In this document: in pieces, positions 13,101 to 28,100 of the stretch
Layout: each line of letters opens with the position of its first letter
Numbering within the stretch: position 1 is the first letter of the stretch
Assembly: GCF_001577835.2 (NCBI RefSeq)
Contig: NC_029516.1
Location: 22,131,648 to 22,195,647 of the forward strand
Length of the DNA: 64,000 nt
Reading direction: 5' to 3'
Origin: Coturnix japonica
Taxonomy: Eukaryota > Chordata > Aves > Galliformes > Phasianidae
The notes under the pieces: generated by a model
Database searches by the model: none
What the model saw: only the letters and a program-made list of their open reading frames with translations
What the model was told of the DNA's origin: nothing
Made by a program: the position numbers and the translations under genes

Positions 13101-16100
13101 GTATTTTCTATGATGATTAACAGTAATTTGACACATCCAGTACAGTCTCTTCTGAGCTGTACAATGTAATGCCTTTCTTACAGGGAGGTGTTTCTAAAGA
13201 AAGGTAATGTAGTCCTTTAGTGGATCGGTGCTTAGTCAGATGAAATCTTTGCCTCTAAAGTTGCCTTTAGTTTATGTTCAGTAAAGCTTGTAGGAGTCTT
13301 GCAATCCATGCTCTGACTCCAGGTTTGTGTTGGAAGGGGATTTCCTAGCAACAGTTATGGACGTTCTTTCAGGCAGAACAAGAACATGTTGTTTTTGGCC
13401 TTGCATAATGACAGCTTGAAGAATCAGTAGTGCTGAGGGAGTTTCATAGAGCTCCTTTAGGAGATGGACAAGTGCCACGTCTTCTCTTATCCCTCCTATG
13501 AAATGGTAACATACTGAGAACAGTTTTCTGAAGTGTATGTCATTAAAAATTAATGCAAACAAGTAGAAGGTGCAAAGATGACTCTAGCCTTGTAGTCTGC
13601 TCTGGGAGTAAAATAGTTAATATTGTATCATCCATACATTTGTTGTTCTATTCTTAATGGAACTGAAAGTTAGGGGGACCCCCATCTGACGGGTCAGATG
13701 ATCAAAGCTGAAACTACAGTCACTCCTAAATTTTCAGAAGTCTTTTCCAGTCCTGTCTTTGCGTGTGTCTTGGAGCTCATCTGTTCATATGGAAGGATGT
13801 TCAGACAATAAACAATAGTAAACTGTGTACAGGGGGAAAAATGAACAGTTTTCCAGCCAGTTTGGGACTTGAATCCCAGGTCAGATGAGAACCATAGCTC
13901 TCCCAGCAGTGAGAGCCATCAGCAGCTTTGATTAACTCACTAAGCTTTAAAGTGTTGTGAAGCCACAGTGCTAAGTGTTGACAGACTTAAATGAGTATTT
14001 CTAATGGAAGAGAAATTTTGCTGTACCATTTGTTTTCAAAACATTGTGGAATGCCTTAGGTTCTCCAAGATTAAAAGTACAAAACCCCCTGCAATGGTCA
14101 GGGTTGGGCAGGTTTTATAATTTGTCCTTCAAATAAACTAAAGCCGTTGGACTGGAGTGTCCATGTGTCATTGGTATCATCAGCTGGAGATAGTGTGGTT
14201 AGTGATGGCAACTGGAATGTGACCCTTAGACTAGAATAGCCCATGTATCCCTGCTGCTGTAGGAATGAGTGAGGATCTAAAGAGTAGCAGGCTTGCAGCC
14301 ATGGGTCATTGGACCCAGGTGCCAGCAGTTGTTGGTACTACAGTGATACCTTGGTACTTGTTGGATGGAAATGTGGCGCTGCAGCAATCTTGCTGGTCTT
14401 TTTCCCTTTTTTTTTTCTTTTTTTTTAACAAATACTGTCTGCTATACAGGTAAAGAAAAAGCAATGAGGAAAAACAGTATCTCAGGTGTTCTAGCAAGTC
14501 TCTACATGGCTGCTAAGTAGATATTTTGTCACTGTTATTTAAATTCACATGAATAAAAGCTCTAGATGGGAGTTGAGTTGCTTGGTCTACTTATCCTCAA
14601 AAGAGGAAAAGTGGTTTCTTTATGCTGAGGATGCCAGCTTTCCAATAGTCCTTTCCTACTCCTGATGCTGTTGGATGCCAAACTTTCTAAACTTTTGAAG
14701 TGATTTGTCTAAAAGGAAGCTCAGATATGACTTACTGGCTCTCCCTCTAGAACATGGCTGTGGACAATGCAATGTTTTGTATACTGCACACAAACCGTCA
14801 CGCTGTGGCAGTAAAGGTTGTAGCTTGTATGTATGTATATCTGGTCATAGGTTATGTGGCTAACAGGAGTAAGAATGGTTCAATATCTGGCATTCATTGA
14901 ATGTTTCCTCCTTATTGATTCCTTACACCACTCCTTATCTTGAACAGTTAAAAAAATCAATCCCAGAGCAATGACTTTTTATTCCCTCAGCTTTAATGGC
15001 TTCATGTTGCTTACACTGATCACATCTTTGACAAACTACCAAGGCAGGGAAAGCAAATATACATCCTTCATGAAGAAATACACATGTAGCTCAACAACCA
15101 GAAATTTTTTAGGATGGGACTTTTTCCCCCCACAATTGACTACTGTAAAAAAAGGTAGTTTTAATTGTTCATAATCGTGTTTGTCTAACGAGGAATCAGC
15201 AGATAGAAACTAAGTGCTACAGAGGAAATAATACTTGAGGAATTATTGAAGGAGTGATTCATCTTACAGTGAAAATCCACAGAGGTTTTTCTTTGCAAGT
15301 TGTTAGATAAGTTGCTGGGTCTGGCACTTAGTTGTTGGTGAATTTGGGAGGGCAGTCTGTCAGGCTGTTTTACCCACAGGGAAGTTGTGGCCACTATACA
15401 GATTAACAGGCAGAACTTGCGATTTTGACTGAATCTTGCATTATCCTCTGTTTCCTTCTCGTAAGCTCAGATTTTGTTAGTACGGAATGCAGAACTGGTA
15501 TTTACTGCTTAGCTACATTGGATAGCAGAGGTTAAAAGGAGCTATGAAGTAGGAAAACCTGAGTCGGTGTGGTCCTAATGGTATGACAAGCAAGTTGGTT
15601 CTACCATGGCCTGATAAGAATGAAAATATGGGGGGGAAAGGGTTGATTGAGGTAAAGTACCTAAGTGGGGATAAGAGTAGGCTGTATACTAATCTGAAAT
15701 TGTTTTTGCATCTATATTTATCGTTTACATGTTTGTTCAGTGTAGCTTTCCTATTGTGCTTAACTGCATGCATTGAGAGCAAGGCTTCCTTGGGGTCAGT
15801 TCTAAAAGTTGTTTTCTTCGTATTCCAGATAAAGTTGTACATATCAAATGAAAATATACCGTGCAAATCCTCTTACTGGGTCTGTGTGCAAAAGGAGTGA
15901 AACCTTTGAGACAACACGTATTTGAATGAGAATGACAAAATGCATCTTTGTATTGGTGTAGTTTTAAAATTTTAGTATCTTAATTTTGGCAGGTATGAAT
16001 ATAGAAGACAGCATTCGGTTTGGGTGGACTCCCCTGATGCATGCTGCCAGTGTGGCTGATTACGCAGTAGTACGTCTTCTCCTGGACAGAGGTGCTAATG

Positions 16101-19100
16101 CATGTTTTGAAATAGGTAAGATGTAAATGAAACATAACATCCAGTACCTCTCAGTATCAGACACTGTCTTACCCTTATTCTCTTTTTTGTATACATAGGA
16201 AAAAAATTCAGGTTTGCAGTCAAGATTTTCTAATTTTGAACTAAAAGTAATAGTTTTAAATTAAAAAATGTGTTGTTGGATCTCATCTGGTATCAGTTAA
16301 TGGCGTATTTTTGTTCCTTCTTTCTCTGTCTCCCTTCTAACTCCCAATCCCCAAGTGCTTCTTTAAAAACGGAGCTTGGAAATACTTGTTCAAGAATTCT
16401 CCCATGAAGTTTTACAGTTAAAATGTCCTTTGTTTGATCCTATTTTATAGTATGTACCTGTAGAAAACAGCTACAATTCCAAATCTTGACTGGTAACCAT
16501 TGCATTTAAATACATCATGATGATGTTATCTCATCCCTTCTAAACCCAACAGAAGTACTCTTTTTACTCAAAATATAATGATTCTTCTGTTCAGCTTTCC
16601 AACTGGGTATGTGCTGTGGATTCATCTTTAGGGCCACATGTGCTTTTCTTCTCGCCTCAGTAGTACCAATTTGTTCTCTCCAGCCTCTCAACATTGGCCT
16701 TCTAAATATACCAGGTGACTTGTCCCTGTGATTGCACTGTGCTTAGGAGCTAATCTGTGTATGAACTCAGATCGCTTGCACACAAAGCAGTTTTGCTTCT
16801 AAATGTCCTCGTAACCAACAGTAGAGGACTTCCATGTGGCTGCCTGCAACTCATACCTGTTCAGTGTTTATGGCTGTAGAAAGCTAAACATTGGGCAGAA
16901 ACTGCTATGGCAGGAAACTGCTATGGGCAGGAGTTTCGGCCAACAAGTTAGCCAACATATGTGGCATTTTTTCAGTGTGTGACCAGCTGCATCTGCCCTA
17001 AGTGACACCTTGCTGGAATCAGGTTTCTTAACTTGATTCCCAGCTAGTCTGTGCAGGGCAACAGTAACTAGAGCATATGTGCAATGCTGTCCAGCCAGGA
17101 GCAGTCTTGCCAGTCATTGATTCATATCAGGCCAAATGTGTTTCATAAAGCTTTACCATCCTGATGTGGCACAAATTGTCATCAGTTCTGGTTGTTCTGT
17201 ATCAGCAGTGATTCTATACTAATAGCCCTATAACCTTGTAACCTTAGTGGTAGCTATACAGTTAATTAACTCTTGCCACATTACAGTTATTCTTTGTAAG
17301 CTGGTAGTAGAATGAATCGGTAGTCATGAAGAACAAGGAACTGGATGTAATATTCAGTGTGTGGTGAGATCAGAATGTGGTGTCTTTGAGGTGTAAATTC
17401 ACTGTGTCTTTTCAGCTAATCACACAGATGGATATTTTTGCAGTCTCTTACCAATTTTTCTGCAAAAAAGAGGAACCTGTGTGTTGTAGAGTGTTTGGTC
17501 TTTTCTTGCTCATGCATGAGCTATAGTTGGGCTCTCAGGAATCAAGTTCCCTCTCCTTCTTGCTGTCTGAACTACTGAATATGAATATAACTATAGTTTC
17601 TTCTTACATTTAATTCCCAGATTAATCATGTTTGTTGCTGTCTTTTGCTCAAAACCTGCCAGTTTCAGTTCATGTTATTATTGATAAAAAGTTAAACATT
17701 TTGACAAAGAATCTGTCAGTGTGTCGTATAATTTACTGATATGTTAATTACTTGTTCAGGAGTTGGACTCCATGAATCTTGATATTTATTTTTTTGTGTG
17801 TAATATGTTGAAGTTTTTGTTTATATGTGGTATGATTTCTGCATGGCATAGTTGAAAGTTACAAGATGGTGTATAAAAATCCAGATGAATTTGAACACAT
17901 GGTCTTAAGTTGGAGGAGCGGGGGACAAGAAACGGTGAGATGTAGAGCAGATTGGGGTGAAGTGCATAAGCAACTTCTCAAATGAAATCTGATTTCATCT
18001 TAAGATTTTTCAGGAAAGAGAAAATAGGTTGAAATGCTTCATGGTCTGATCAGAACTATGTGCAGTTAACATTATACTGGTTAAATTGTTAAAGGCATGC
18101 TTGAACTTGTATGCAGGTTTGTGTGGTAAGCAAAATGAGCAGTTGTTCAAACAATGGTCTCCTGACTGATTCTAGGGCCAAAGAGCTCACTAAGGTCCTT
18201 GGGGTACAATATTTACTGCGTGTCTGCAGAAAGACCGTAGGAAAGTTGATCTCTGTCCTCTGGACAAACAGCAGTTCTTATTCATGAGCAGAGTGACCCT
18301 GTGGCACCCCATTGGCTTCAGAGCTGGATTAAATACGCTGGTCCTTCCTGTTCAGTCTCATGGATTATATAGATCTGAATTTAAAGAACATCGAAGGAAA
18401 CACTCGTCCTTTTGCCATCTTCCTCCTGCCACTACTGCTTAATGGTAGTCTAGGTTCTTAAACTGATTTCCTTAAGCCGTTTAATAAAGCCCTTATTCCT
18501 TCAAATGCCCTTTTCTATGGGCTTCTGTACTCCCTAAAATTTTTGTTGCTATATGGGAAAAATATTTTGTGCTTTTTAAAAAATTAATTAATTAATTAAA
18601 ATAATAATAATAATTTTCTGTAAGTTGTTTCTTCTCATGACTGTATTTTGAGAAGAGGTGGGGACAAACAGGGAGTAGTTAAGCTACCGGTGTAGGCCAA
18701 GATTTGAGAAGCAAGAACCTGAAGTTGATCTCCTGCAGGCTTTTCTAAGGGGGAGCTAAGCAGCATCCTCACCGCCAGTAGGGATAGAAGCTCTGCTACA
18801 TTCATTCACTCTAGTCTTTCTGAGTATCTTCTCTTTCTAGATGCCTTTATCTAACATGATAATTCTAGTGACGTTTGCTGGGAGAAAAACAAGTTTCTTA
18901 TCTTTTTCTAAATATCTTTGTTTATCAGGACCTGATTAACAGCTCTACCAAATGTTAAGGCTTTTAAAGGAACTTTTGGATTTGTATGGTATTTAAATTT
19001 ATGTACGTCATTTTCTAACTGTAAGTTTCAAAACAGATAAGTACACGGTGCTGATGGCAGCATGTGCTGCTCATGCTTCGGAGAAAAAGATCTTGAGGAC

Positions 19101-22100
19101 GGTAGAACTACTTCTGTCAAGGAATGTTGACCCTAACCTCGCTTGCAGGTACAAAAAAATCTCCGTGAATATAGTGTAAAATCTAATGTTATTGTAGAGA
19201 GATTTTGAGACATACTTGTTATGACTTAACCTTAAGTCTACTTCATTAACTTTGTATTACCTTCTACTGTATGTATACAGGAAGATAACTGTGCAGGTTT
19301 TTTCTCCTAGTACAGTAGTTTATCAGAGTAAGTATGTGTGTGATCAATTATATCCAACTTATTTTGTGGTTTTTTATGGTTTTTTTTTTGGGGGGGGGGG
19401 AGGGTTGTTGTTTTTCTTCCTTAAGATAATAACTAATCTTAATCTTTTGTTTGACCACAGTGTAATTACAAGAAATGTCCTCTGCCCTTCCCGGGTAACA
19501 AAATAAATGCCCCATTGATCCCTTGTAGGCTAAGAATTCTTTATGAAAGAACTGAAAGTTATAAACTCTGAAATAACTATATCTTGATGCTCTCAGCTGG
19601 CTGTATGTCAGTATAAATGTCCTGCTTGAAAGAACTGAAGTCTTTGCACTGCAAAACTTGACCCTGGGTGTTTGAAAACATAAGCCAGTGTAAAGCTGGA
19701 AGTTTATACTTAAAAAGGCCTTCAGCTGAACTCTAAGGAAAAAAGATTGGCTTCTGACACAAGAGATGGGAATTTTAAGGGCAAGATTTGATTTATAAAC
19801 TGAATGTGTTATGCATACTTGGTCTTATTTATTTACTATCTCTCTTTGTTCTCTGAGACCTTGTACTAACATGAGTTATAGTTGCATGTACCAGATACTG
19901 TGTCCAGTTGTATTTATTGCAGTGGTAGTCTATCTCAAATGAAAAGATAAATGACAGTCCAAGACATAGCATTTGAATCGAACAAAAGTGGAAGTTAAAT
20001 GACAAGGTCTGGATTTTTCAAAGATCTTCAGGCTGCCTTTTTCCTCTTTCTAATATTTGACCTCTGTGTGTATTACACCATTGTTAAAATTGCTTGGACA
20101 ACTGCTGCTGCTTTGTGTGGGCTTCTTTCAATGTATAATGAAAGGATGAGGTGAAACCTACCAAACTTGGTTCTCTGAAGATCAGGAGTCAAAACAGATC
20201 ATTTTTTATATTGAGTCCCACTTCACCTATTCCATTAGAAAAAGCAAAATGTTCCCTAAATGGGAACACTTCCAAAGTGTCCATGAGTTTGAGATTATTG
20301 TGGGAATCTTCTCTGTGTGATCAGTTTACCACAGTAACTAAACACGTGAACTTTAGTTCTTGTTTTGGTCTTTAAAAACCAGTGTGATTTTAGGAATCTC
20401 CTCTTAAATCCACCTGCAAGTGAACTTTACTGGAAGGCAGAGTTTAGTATACTTTTACTTTCCCTGTTCCTTTCTCTGTTAATCTGTGAGTAGGGCTGGT
20501 ATGGGAAGTCTTTTGGCTTCACATCATCTGAAGTTGATAAATGGAAACTTACAGGGTTGTATTATGGGGTTTTTTTGTTGTTTCGTTTTTTGGTCTAATT
20601 CATAGAATGTGTGGGGGTGGGGGAGGTGGGTAGTGAAAAATAAACTGGTATTTGAAATGTCATCTAAGAAAGAATATGGGTGTAGGAGTCTGTAGGTGGA
20701 TGGTTTATTTGCAGTAGAGTATTGAGGAGAGTGTTTTGAGTAGAGTAACATATTTGCTGAATCAAAAATGAGGAATGAGGAAGTTTTGTAGAGAAGGTAA
20801 GGTAAAAAAAAGTGTAAGTGCAAACTGATGAATTTTGCTAGACAAGAAGCAAGGTAATGGGTAGGTGAGATGGGGAGGTATTTTAAGACCTGCTCTGTGT
20901 GGTCTTTGTAGAGTTACTGCATTCAGTGCTTCACTTAAATGAATGCTAGCTTGAAAAATTTGTTCTGCTCATCTTGTGAAATTTACCTCCCTCTTACTTC
21001 AGAATGTAAATTATGTACTTCACCTTTTTGTAAATCCTGGAAATATTTAAGCAGACTTTTTGTTATTTATTTGTTTTTTTTTGCTTGTTTTTTAAAGTTC
21101 TTTTAACCTGCAGTGCTTTCTTAAAGGGTCACTGATTTTATTAATATTAATCTGTGACTCTGTTTTAGACAGAAGGAAAATGTGTGATGAACTGACAACT
21201 AAACTAACAGGACTGCTGCTGAGGTTGTATTTCACAGGTTGTTTTGTAAACCTTGGATCTTAATGATGGCATCTTACAAGTCCTTACTTATGTGAGGTGC
21301 AGTAAAAGAAAGCTAATGGCTTTACAGTTATAAGAGTATGGGGTGAATGTATCTGGTCAATGACTAAGGCTGTCCTTACTATTTCAGGGTGGCAGGGAGA
21401 AGTGGAAAAAAGTATGATTATTCCAAAACTAAACTCTTCTAGAGTAAAACTGAAGCATACTGTTATGTGCAGGAGTGAATAAGCATTAAAATATAATATG
21501 TTGAAGTCTGTTGTTAAGTTACCTACAAATATTCACTTCTGCTTACACTGAGTAGTTTTAAAGATTATAAAAAACTACAATGGAAGTTTTACAATGGAAG
21601 GTTTTGTCTGCTTTGCTCTCTTGGCAAGATGGTAGTGAATGTGTTTAATTTTTGTCTCGGTACTGCTGAGTTCACAAGGTGGTTCTCCAGGTTGCAGAGT
21701 CAGAATAAAGCAATTGTGTAATGCCTCAATTTTAGCAAGATATTTATTGCTACTTATAAGATAGTAAGTCTGTACTGCCACATAACAGTTTCAAAGACCT
21801 TAAAGTTATCATGGTGTGATAACTAACTACACCAAATGACTAATAGTACATTTTAATAAAGGAAAATAGCTCAGGAAAAAGTTAATGCATTAAGGTATGT
21901 TTTATGGCCAGAGGCAAGAAAATCAGGGCATTAAATACCAATTGAGTAAATATCTTTGATCTACTATGATCTAAATATCTATGATTACAATTACCTTGTG
22001 ATGATGTTTTACCTCATTACTTTTAAAGTCTTATTGTAGCACCATAAACTCAGTAAGGTGTTGTATGTTGGTCAAATATCAGTACAGGGGAATTTAATAT

Positions 22101-25100
22101 ATAAAAAAATAATCAAATACTGAATTACATTTAGCAGAGAACTTTGTTCATATGGGTTATTTCCATTGTTGCAGCTGGTGAGAGAGTGTACCAGGGAGAT
22201 TCATCATCACACCTGCTGCTCACAGAGAAGGACTGGTGGGAGATGTGGAGGCTGGGAGCTGTCTTGGGCAGAGTGACCACAGAATGGTAGAGTTCTCTAT
22301 TCTTGGTGAAGTCAGGAGGGGTATCAGCAAAAAGGCAGCCTTGGACTTCCAGAGGGCAGATTTTGAAGTGGCAAGGACACTGGAAAGGAGGGTCCCTTGG
22401 AAGTCAGTCCTGAAGGGTAAGAGAGTCTAGGAAGGCTCTTCAAGAAGTTCTCAGGGGCACAGGAGCAGGCTGTCTCTCTGTTCTGTGAGATGAGCTGGTG
22501 ATGAGTGTGGATGAACAGGAAACTTTGTGTGAGGCTCCAGGAGAAAAGAGAGAGTCTACCTCCTGTGAAAGAAATGACAGACAACTTGGGAGAGTACCAA
22601 GGAGTTGTTAGGATTTAAAGGGAGAAAATTAGAAAGACAAAAGTCAAGCTTCAGCTCAGCCTGGTTACTGTAGTGAAAGAGAACAAAAAGGTTTTTTTGC
22701 AAATTAAGAGGAAGGCTAAAGAGGACCTCTGTCCTTACTGGACGCAGTGGGGAATGTGACCACTGATGTTCTCAGTGCCGCCTTTGCATCTGTCTTTAAA
22801 AGTCAGACCAATTATCCTTGTGGTTCTCTACCTGTCAGTCTGACCTTGGTACCAGGGAAGGTAATGGAACAGATCATCTTAAGAGACATCTCATGACATA
22901 TACAGGATGACCAGGGAATTGGATCCAGCAAGCATGGGTTCATGAAAGACAAGTCCTGCTTGACCAACCTGACCTCCTTCTGTGATTGAGTAATCCACGT
23001 GGTGGATCAGGGAAAGGCTGTTGACATAGTCTGCCTAGACTTCAGCAAAGGCTTCAACACAAGTTACTGAAGCTGCAGTGTCTGCAGGGGTCCTAAAAAT
23101 GAGGGAAGGATTCTTCAAATCTTTTCCTGTGGGTAGTTATCACAAAACTTTCTCTGTGCATTTTTCCTGACTACAGTTGTATCGTACCAAGTGTTAAACT
23201 GACAGATAATAACAGATTTAGCGAGTGAGAAACAATGGACAAGGATGAGCAAAGCCATAGCTGTAGCAGTGGTCTGAAAGGAAGCAGAAAGGCAGCGATT
23301 TAAGAAACCTACTTGGTATGCGTATGTATTTCGGGGTCCCTCTAGTGGTCAGCAATGAAATTACTGGTAAAAAGCTGTTTCAGAGAATGTTTCTTATCTT
23401 GAATTGCTTTGTTGTAGAATAAACTTTTACATCAGATTTTTGCTATATATATATGTAGCAAAATATATATACATCTATATATACACATATATATCAGCTA
23501 TAAATTACAAATACGTAACACTTTTTTAGGAAAAAGAAAAACATGGCATTTTAGGATACAGTACTTTTTGAGTTGAGTATTGTTAGTAAAATATTTTAGC
23601 TAATAATTGTTTACTTCATAGCACCCAGAAACTTAACAGCTTTCTCCTACAATGCCACATACTTGCCAATTTTTCAGTCTTACTGCACCAAAGAGGAAGA
23701 ATCAGGCTGCTCAAAAGATATTTTCTAAACAGACTTTTTCGAGCAATATGTATATAAGTATATATATAGATATATTTCTGACAAACATCAGATCAGTGCA
23801 CTATAGCTTCATCTTTCAAGCATCTAAGAGGAAGCGTAATAGACTTGTCGTCACAGTATGGGGATGTGAACAGAAAATAAATAGAATGATGGGAAAGGTG
23901 GTGTCTGTAAGTATTGCTTCAGCAATAACAAGTAATAGTTTTGCATGTATAAAAGAGCAAATGTCAACATACCTGTGGGAACAGAAAATTAGAGAAAGGT
24001 CAAGGACGTAAGTATTTTGATGTGCATTTACTTTTAGTATTTGTAAACATTTTTAGTATGGCATTTCTATGTAATTTCTTGATGACTTCTTTCAGGTATG
24101 CTCAGGAGGGCTCGGAATGTTGGTTGTTGTTGTGTACGCTGTGGTTTTACACTGTACCTCTGTGCACTAACCATGGTTGTGTGCCCTGTGATTCTTTTGC
24201 TGGTAATGTTTTTGTCAGTATAAAAAATGCAAACAGATATAAATGAGTGACTAAATCTCCTGTTCTGATAAGCTGAACCTTGTGGTAAAGCATAAACACT
24301 GCGCCATGGGCTTTCATTCTCTGCTAAATTGGTTCTACAGAAGTGAGTATTAGCTGAATTGAGGTACCCTGTCTGATCATACAGCTGGATTTTAACTCGA
24401 CCTGCTTGTCACTGTTCCTTCCAGGAAGCAAATGACTCCACTGATGTATGCAGCTAAAAAAGGCTATTCTCATGTTGTTAGTCTTCTTGTTGCTCATGGA
24501 TCACACGTAAACGCTCAAGATGAAACTGGATATTCAGTAAGTGATCTACTTCTGTATGTGCTTCAATTAATTCTTTTAAAATAATAGTAATTAATAAAAA
24601 AAAAGCTTATTTGTTGTAGTCTACCTTGAGATTGCTTTGCACATCGTGTGTTTGTCTTTAGATTCTGCCATGTAAGAAGTTATAAATTTTGTTATGCATT
24701 GAACCTCTATTTTTATTATTTATTCATTCATTCATGGCTCTGTATGCAAGCTTAATAAAATGAAGTTGCTTTTCATGCAGGCATTAATATGGGCAGCGCA
24801 CCACGGACATAAAAATGTAGTTTTAGTGTTGCTTGAACTTGGAGCTGACAAAAATCTACAGACTAAGAACAAGAAAACAGCAGCAGAGATAGCAAAACTC
24901 AATGAACATTCAGAGGTACTTAATTTTGTTTCTTTGTTGCTTTGGGGTGTTTGGGGCTATTTCTCTATTTGCTTTGGGGTGTTTGCTTTGTTTTTTGAAA
25001 TTGCTTGGAGAATCTGTTGTTAATTGTATTGATTTCTGCAGAAGTTTTACTTTAATAACTGCAATACAGGAGGAAGTTGAGCTCTTGCCAACTTTTCACA

Positions 25101-28100
25101 GTTTTAAATGCTTTTAAATGCTGTGCATTTTTTTTGCACATTGCTGTCATTTGTTCGGCTTATTCCTTTTTAGCATCTTTGACTTCAGTTTTGAAATACA
25201 GAGCAAGGGAATAGTAATGGTGACATGAGAAGTTGTAAAGTCCTGTGTTCCTTTTTTTTCCTGGCTACCCAATTGTGTGAGAGAGAAAGCAGATATCAAA
25301 CTGATTGGCAGTGGATAGTTTCTGGTATAAGCTGAAAGTGAAAAGGCCAAAGCTAAAGAAGGGAAGAGGGATGCAGTGGTATGTGCTGGCCACCTTCCAA
25401 ATCTCTTCTCAGATTCTTTGGGAAGAAGAGAGTCTAAAACAATGTGAATTGGTCATCAGATCATTGGAAAAGCAGTGACTAAGTACCAGTTTGAAGAAAG
25501 CTGCTGAAGCATACACACTATGTATGCTCCTAAAATAAATCGTTTTATTGCTCTTACTAGATGGTACCTGCTGGATCAGTCAAATCAGATCTGTGTGTTT
25601 TGCTTTGAGTTGCCATTACCAATAACTTCTTAGTGTTTTTTTTCCAGTGTCCCATTAAAAATATGTAATTCACTTGAATGATTTTTCTACTTCTTCCTCC
25701 TTTTTTTTTCCTCCTCCTGTCGTACTACAGGGCTAGGCAGGAACAAAAATGGTAACTATGCACAGAGTTGTCAGTGTAGGCCAGCAAGATCAGTGTCTGA
25801 GACTCAGCAGTCTGTCAGCTCCACTTATTGAAAGGGGCTACAAATGCTTTTTGTCTGTGATAAATGACTTGTTCAGCAGGCTGTGGCCACACAGTCTTAC
25901 AGCATGACTGTCTGACATAGAGGGAATACGGGCTTCTCGCACTTGAGAGATGGGTCTTGCTTCTTGACCTGTGAAGTGTTAGCTTTCACACAGTTACTGC
26001 AAAGTCCAGCAGATGTTACTGTGATATTTAATGGTTGTGAGCTTCTTCCAGTTTAGAAGTCTGCTCTTCAGCCTGTTGAAAGCCCCTCTGGGTTGTCATA
26101 GGGTCTGGCAACAGAAACTATATGAAGGGAATGTTTATTTCCTTGCATATTGTACTGAGTTTGGCTGGGGTGGAAGTTACCTTCCTAGCAGGTCATATGG
26201 TGCTGGTTTGGATTTGTGACCAAACCAATGTTGATAACATAACAGTGTTCTAGCTATTGCTGAGTGTTTATGCAGCATTGAGGCCTTTGCTGCGTTTGTC
26301 ATTCTTCCCCTGCTAGCAAGCAGGCTAGGATAGGTGGGGGTCTGAGAGGGGACATGGCTGAGACAGCTGAGCTGAAGTGACCAAAGTGTTATTCCATGTT
26401 GTTATATAGCAGCGTGCTCAGCAGTGAAAACATGGGAGGAGTAGAGGGATTTTTATTAAGTAGCTGTTTCTTGGAGAGTGGCTGGGCATCAGTTTACAAC
26501 TAGGAGATGGTATGTTTGCCTTTGAATCGCGTTTTTGTTAGGAGTGTTTGTGTGTGTGTGAGTTTGCGTGTATATATGTGTGTGTACATATAAAAATACA
26601 TCCCATTTTAGGGAAAGGAAGAGCAACTAAGTGGGGACTTATGTGTTATCCAGAGTCAATCCACACTGTATGTGTATAGACAGCTGGCTAGTCACATGAA
26701 TTTCTGTGCTTGAATTAATTTAATTCAGAAATGTTCCTGATGATAAACTCTTAGAGCTTAGTCTTAACTCCTTACTATAGTTGAATTAGAAAAGAAATAG
26801 CAGATGTTTGATGTTCCCTCAGTGTAGTAGTTCATAATAGAACTCTTTGTAGTCTGACTTCTGCATATTTCTTTATGCACGTTAACTAACATATTTTGGC
26901 TCTTTCAGATTTATAGTTTACTCTCTCTGACTGTAAATCACTCGCAAGGGAAATACTGTGGGACAACAAAGCAAGAGACTGTGTACAAATTTCTGGCAGC
27001 TGCCTCTGACCACAGCAGTAGGTAAATAAATTCGTAGTGTAATTTTGGTTTATAAACACCTGTTAGAGATTGTATTTGTTCATAATAAGTTTCACTAAAA
27101 TGCATTGCGTATCACTTGAAGCACTACCAAGAACCCACAGTAAGTATATTAATATTCATTTTTCAAGACTATATAGTTCCTTTGCATTGTAAATTGTGAG
27201 CATGCTCTAGATCTTCCTTTCCTCTCACTTGGCATAAAGTACAGCATAGGCAGGGTCCAATGGAACTTACATGTGTTTCGGTGCTGTTAAATTTGTATGC
27301 TTCTCTGTTGGATAATCCTCGTTTTGTGGTTATCTTCATTTGATATTAAATTTCAGATACTTTTACTGAATACCTGTTCTCATCTTCAGCCATACATCCG
27401 AGAAAGCCCAAGTAAAGTGTAAACAGCATTTAAGCTCCATAACTTCTTTTATAAGCATGCCTCTAACTCTGAAGCATGAAAATGTCCTTTGGCTGAACTC
27501 ATTACCTGCTTTGAAGATGTCTGGTACTGTTTTGTCGTGGAACATACAGCTAAGAAGTCCTCAGCAAATCATCCATTTTCTTCTTTGAGCTGCATAGCCT
27601 TGAGAAGACAATCTCCAGTGCCCATAGTCTCTGTGCAGTGCGTTCTGGTTGGTCAGATTAATATTGTCTCTGCTCAGACAGGTCATGCAAAATTTGAAAT
27701 ACCACAATTATGTATCATTAGGCTGATGGTAGTTCATTAACTTCAGACTTCAGGTAGTCTCAGACAGAGTTATCTTGTTTCAGACAGAGCCTCATCAGTT
27801 TATGTTGATAGAAGAATGTTTATGTTAGTTAGATTTTTGTCCTCTGAGGCTTCAACCACAATCATCTTAGAGGAACTTCCTAAAGTGAAGGGTTGAAGAC
27901 TTTGCATGGTGAAGTGAATTGTTGTGTGTTGTTCTCTGTTGTGTGTATTACTAGTGAAATAAGGAAATAAGCAGTTATTCATATGAATTTTGTCCTTTTG
28001 AAACACGATGCTGGCTAGAGGGTATTCTATCAGTGTCTTTGTCATCTTGATAAGCTTTGAAAACACACACACATGTGCACGTTTGTTCTTTTTGTTTAAT

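Larger units (their letters stand above)
19149..24424 (+). other. ASZ1 intron 4
   Basis: About 5.3 kb. Contains a T/G homopolymer patch at 19,379-19,406, a decayed CR1 ORF2 segment and a TA-rich simple-repeat patch (annotated). No host gene seen. Confidence 0.7.

Noticed and set aside
13278-13562. 94-codon minus-strand frame in ASZ1 intron 2
   Set aside because: No known domain, no splice context. Length is within chance for this window.
27363-28072. Minus-strand frames that look faintly coding in ASZ1 intron 7
   Set aside because: The resemblance to protein is weak, stops are frequent and no family could be named.
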